7,039 bases of DNA from Fibrobacter sp. (lineage in GTDB: Bacteria; Fibrobacterota; Fibrobacteria; Fibrobacterales; Fibrobacteraceae), in contig JAAYXQ010000185.1 of the NCBI GenBank assembly GCA_012515825.1, positions 1 to 7,039 on the forward strand. Direction: 5' to 3'. Within the stretch, counting starts at the first letter, position 1. Every line of letters starts with the position of its first letter. Positions 6,359-7,039 of this stretch are shown piece by piece. The position numbers and the translations under genes are program-made. The notes beneath the pieces are model-generated. The model was not told the DNA's origin. It saw only the letters and a list, made by a program, of their open reading frames with translations, and ran no database searches.

Positions 6359-6366
6359 TTTTTTTT
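6359..6366 (+). repeat. T8 homopolymer at the frame change
   Basis: Eight T in a row sit exactly where coding appearance moves from the frame of the preceding segment to the next one. Seven T would join the two frames as AKFFYLSLIKNLHRFELLNI, a continuous helix-strand that fits the TolB-like fold. With eight T the upstream frame ends five codons after the tract at TAA 6380-6382. Confidence 0.6.
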
Positions 6367-7039
6367 ACTTGTCGTTAATTAAAAACTTGCACCGTTTTGA
6401 ACTATTGAATATTCAAATGGTTTCTTACGATTCGCAAGATTCTTCTTCTGATTTTTGGATCAACGCCAATTTTTCTGATGGACGTAATCCCACATTATTC
6501 TTAACTCTCCATCATGCGAAATCTCCTGAAATTCTTTGGTCAGCCTCTTTTTCCTTTTTAAAAAATGATGATTTAGAATTAGAATCCTCTCGTATGACGA
6601 TTCAATTATGGAGGCAAATAGAGCTTGCCTCTGCTCGTCTTTATAAACAAGATTCCTCTTTGGAACCAAAATGGTGGTATTTAACATCTTATCATCGTAT
6701 AAAATCGGAAGCACGAACTAAAGAATCTTGGCTCGAGGTAAAAGAAGCACTCCACGCTCTTTCTGATGAAAAAGAACCTCATATATACGTTTCTTATATT
6801 CTCGCCTCAAGTCATTATAAAGCACTTCTTGAGCGTTGGTGTGCCTTAAGTGAATATGAATCTCAAATTCGTAAACTCGCAGCCCACGCGATGCGTTTTA
6901 ATGCTGGGTCTCAGTATTCTATGTTTATTATTGCTCTTGCAAGTATTCTTGCAGGAGACAACGAACATTCCATTTATTATCTAAAGAAAATAACTGTTAT
7001 CAATCCCCTCTGTATACACACAAGAAACCTTCTAGCTCA
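6367..7039 (+). CDS. 3' part of a TolB-like/TPR regulator, runs off the right edge
   Basis: The frame (codons starting at multiples of 3) is open from 6249 to the window end with no stop. Coding appearance begins at the T8 tract: YLSLIKNLHRFELLNIQMV, then a strand pattern with DFWINANFSDGRNPTLFLTL and EILWSASF, the (L/I)-W-(S/A)-x-x-F landmark of TolB-like domains in CadC-type and cyclase-type regulators. Helical pairs of TPR character follow (WYLTSYHRIKSEARTKESW, YILASSHYKALLERW, IIALASILAGDNEHSIYYLKKI, then INPLCIHTRNLLA). Possible starts are GTG 6324, TTG 6369, TTG 6387 and ATG 6417; none has a Shine-Dalgarno site, so independent translation is unsupported and the segment is probably the downstream half of a frameshifted gene. 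If active it would be a cytoplasmic regulator with a protein-interaction domain. The C-terminus lies outside the window. Confidence 0.6.

Noticed and set aside
6460..6714. Minus-strand open frame of about 84 codons near the right edge
   Set aside because: It starts with GTG without a ribosome binding site and is antisense to a longer plus-strand frame with TolB-like and TPR-like features that runs to the window end.
1..7039. CRISPR array, insertion sequence, transposase, tRNA or attachment site
   Set aside because: No regularly spaced repeats, no transposase motifs, no paired terminal inverted repeats with target duplications and no tRNA-like cloverleaf were found.

Overview
The window is AT-rich DNA from an unidentified bacterium. 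Dense coding, Shine-Dalgarno sites (AAGGAG, GAGG), TTA/CTT-rich leucine codons and a one-piece kinase/ATPase/GAF/GGDEF signalling protein suggest a low-GC Gram-negative environmental bacterium. The sequence does not allow a firmer placement, and no rRNA, tRNA or other marker gene is present.

Layout. Positions 1-377 hold no complete gene: at most the last codons of a gene entering from the left, then two AT-rich hairpins with T-tracts that look like terminators, one for each direction. Positions 378-746 (minus strand) encode a 122-residue protein with one N-terminal membrane segment and a strong ribosome binding site. Positions 747-983 separate this gene from the divergent large gene and contain two perfect hairpins followed by T-runs, a short possible promoter region and a GAGG site. 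Positions 984-6191 (plus strand) encode a 1735-residue protein with this order: Ser/Thr-kinase-like domain, AAA/NACHT-type ATPase, long helical TPR-like region, GAF, coiled coil, GGDEF. It belongs to the family of giant kinase-ATPase-GAF proteins that often end in a histidine kinase, but here the output is a diguanylate cyclase with intact GGEEF and I-site. The kinase-like domain has Asn in place of the catalytic-loop Asp, so it may be a pseudokinase.

Positions 6192-7039 look at first like a gene-poor tail, but the plus strand reads as a broken or frameshifted regulator that runs off the right edge. A first segment (about 6221-6358) ends in a LuxR-HTH-like tail and the first strand and helix of a TolB-like domain. 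It joins, one base out of frame at a run of eight T (6359-6366), to a long open frame with the rest of the TolB-like domain and TPR-like helices. The most economical reading is a 5'-truncated, frameshifted pseudogene of a DNA-binding/TolB/TPR regulator. Transcriptional slippage at the T8 tract or a sequencing indel are alternatives.

Inferred joint role: a c-di-GMP signalling hub with a large sensory/ATPase scaffold, transcribed separately from a small membrane protein of unknown function, with the remains of a transcriptional regulator downstream.
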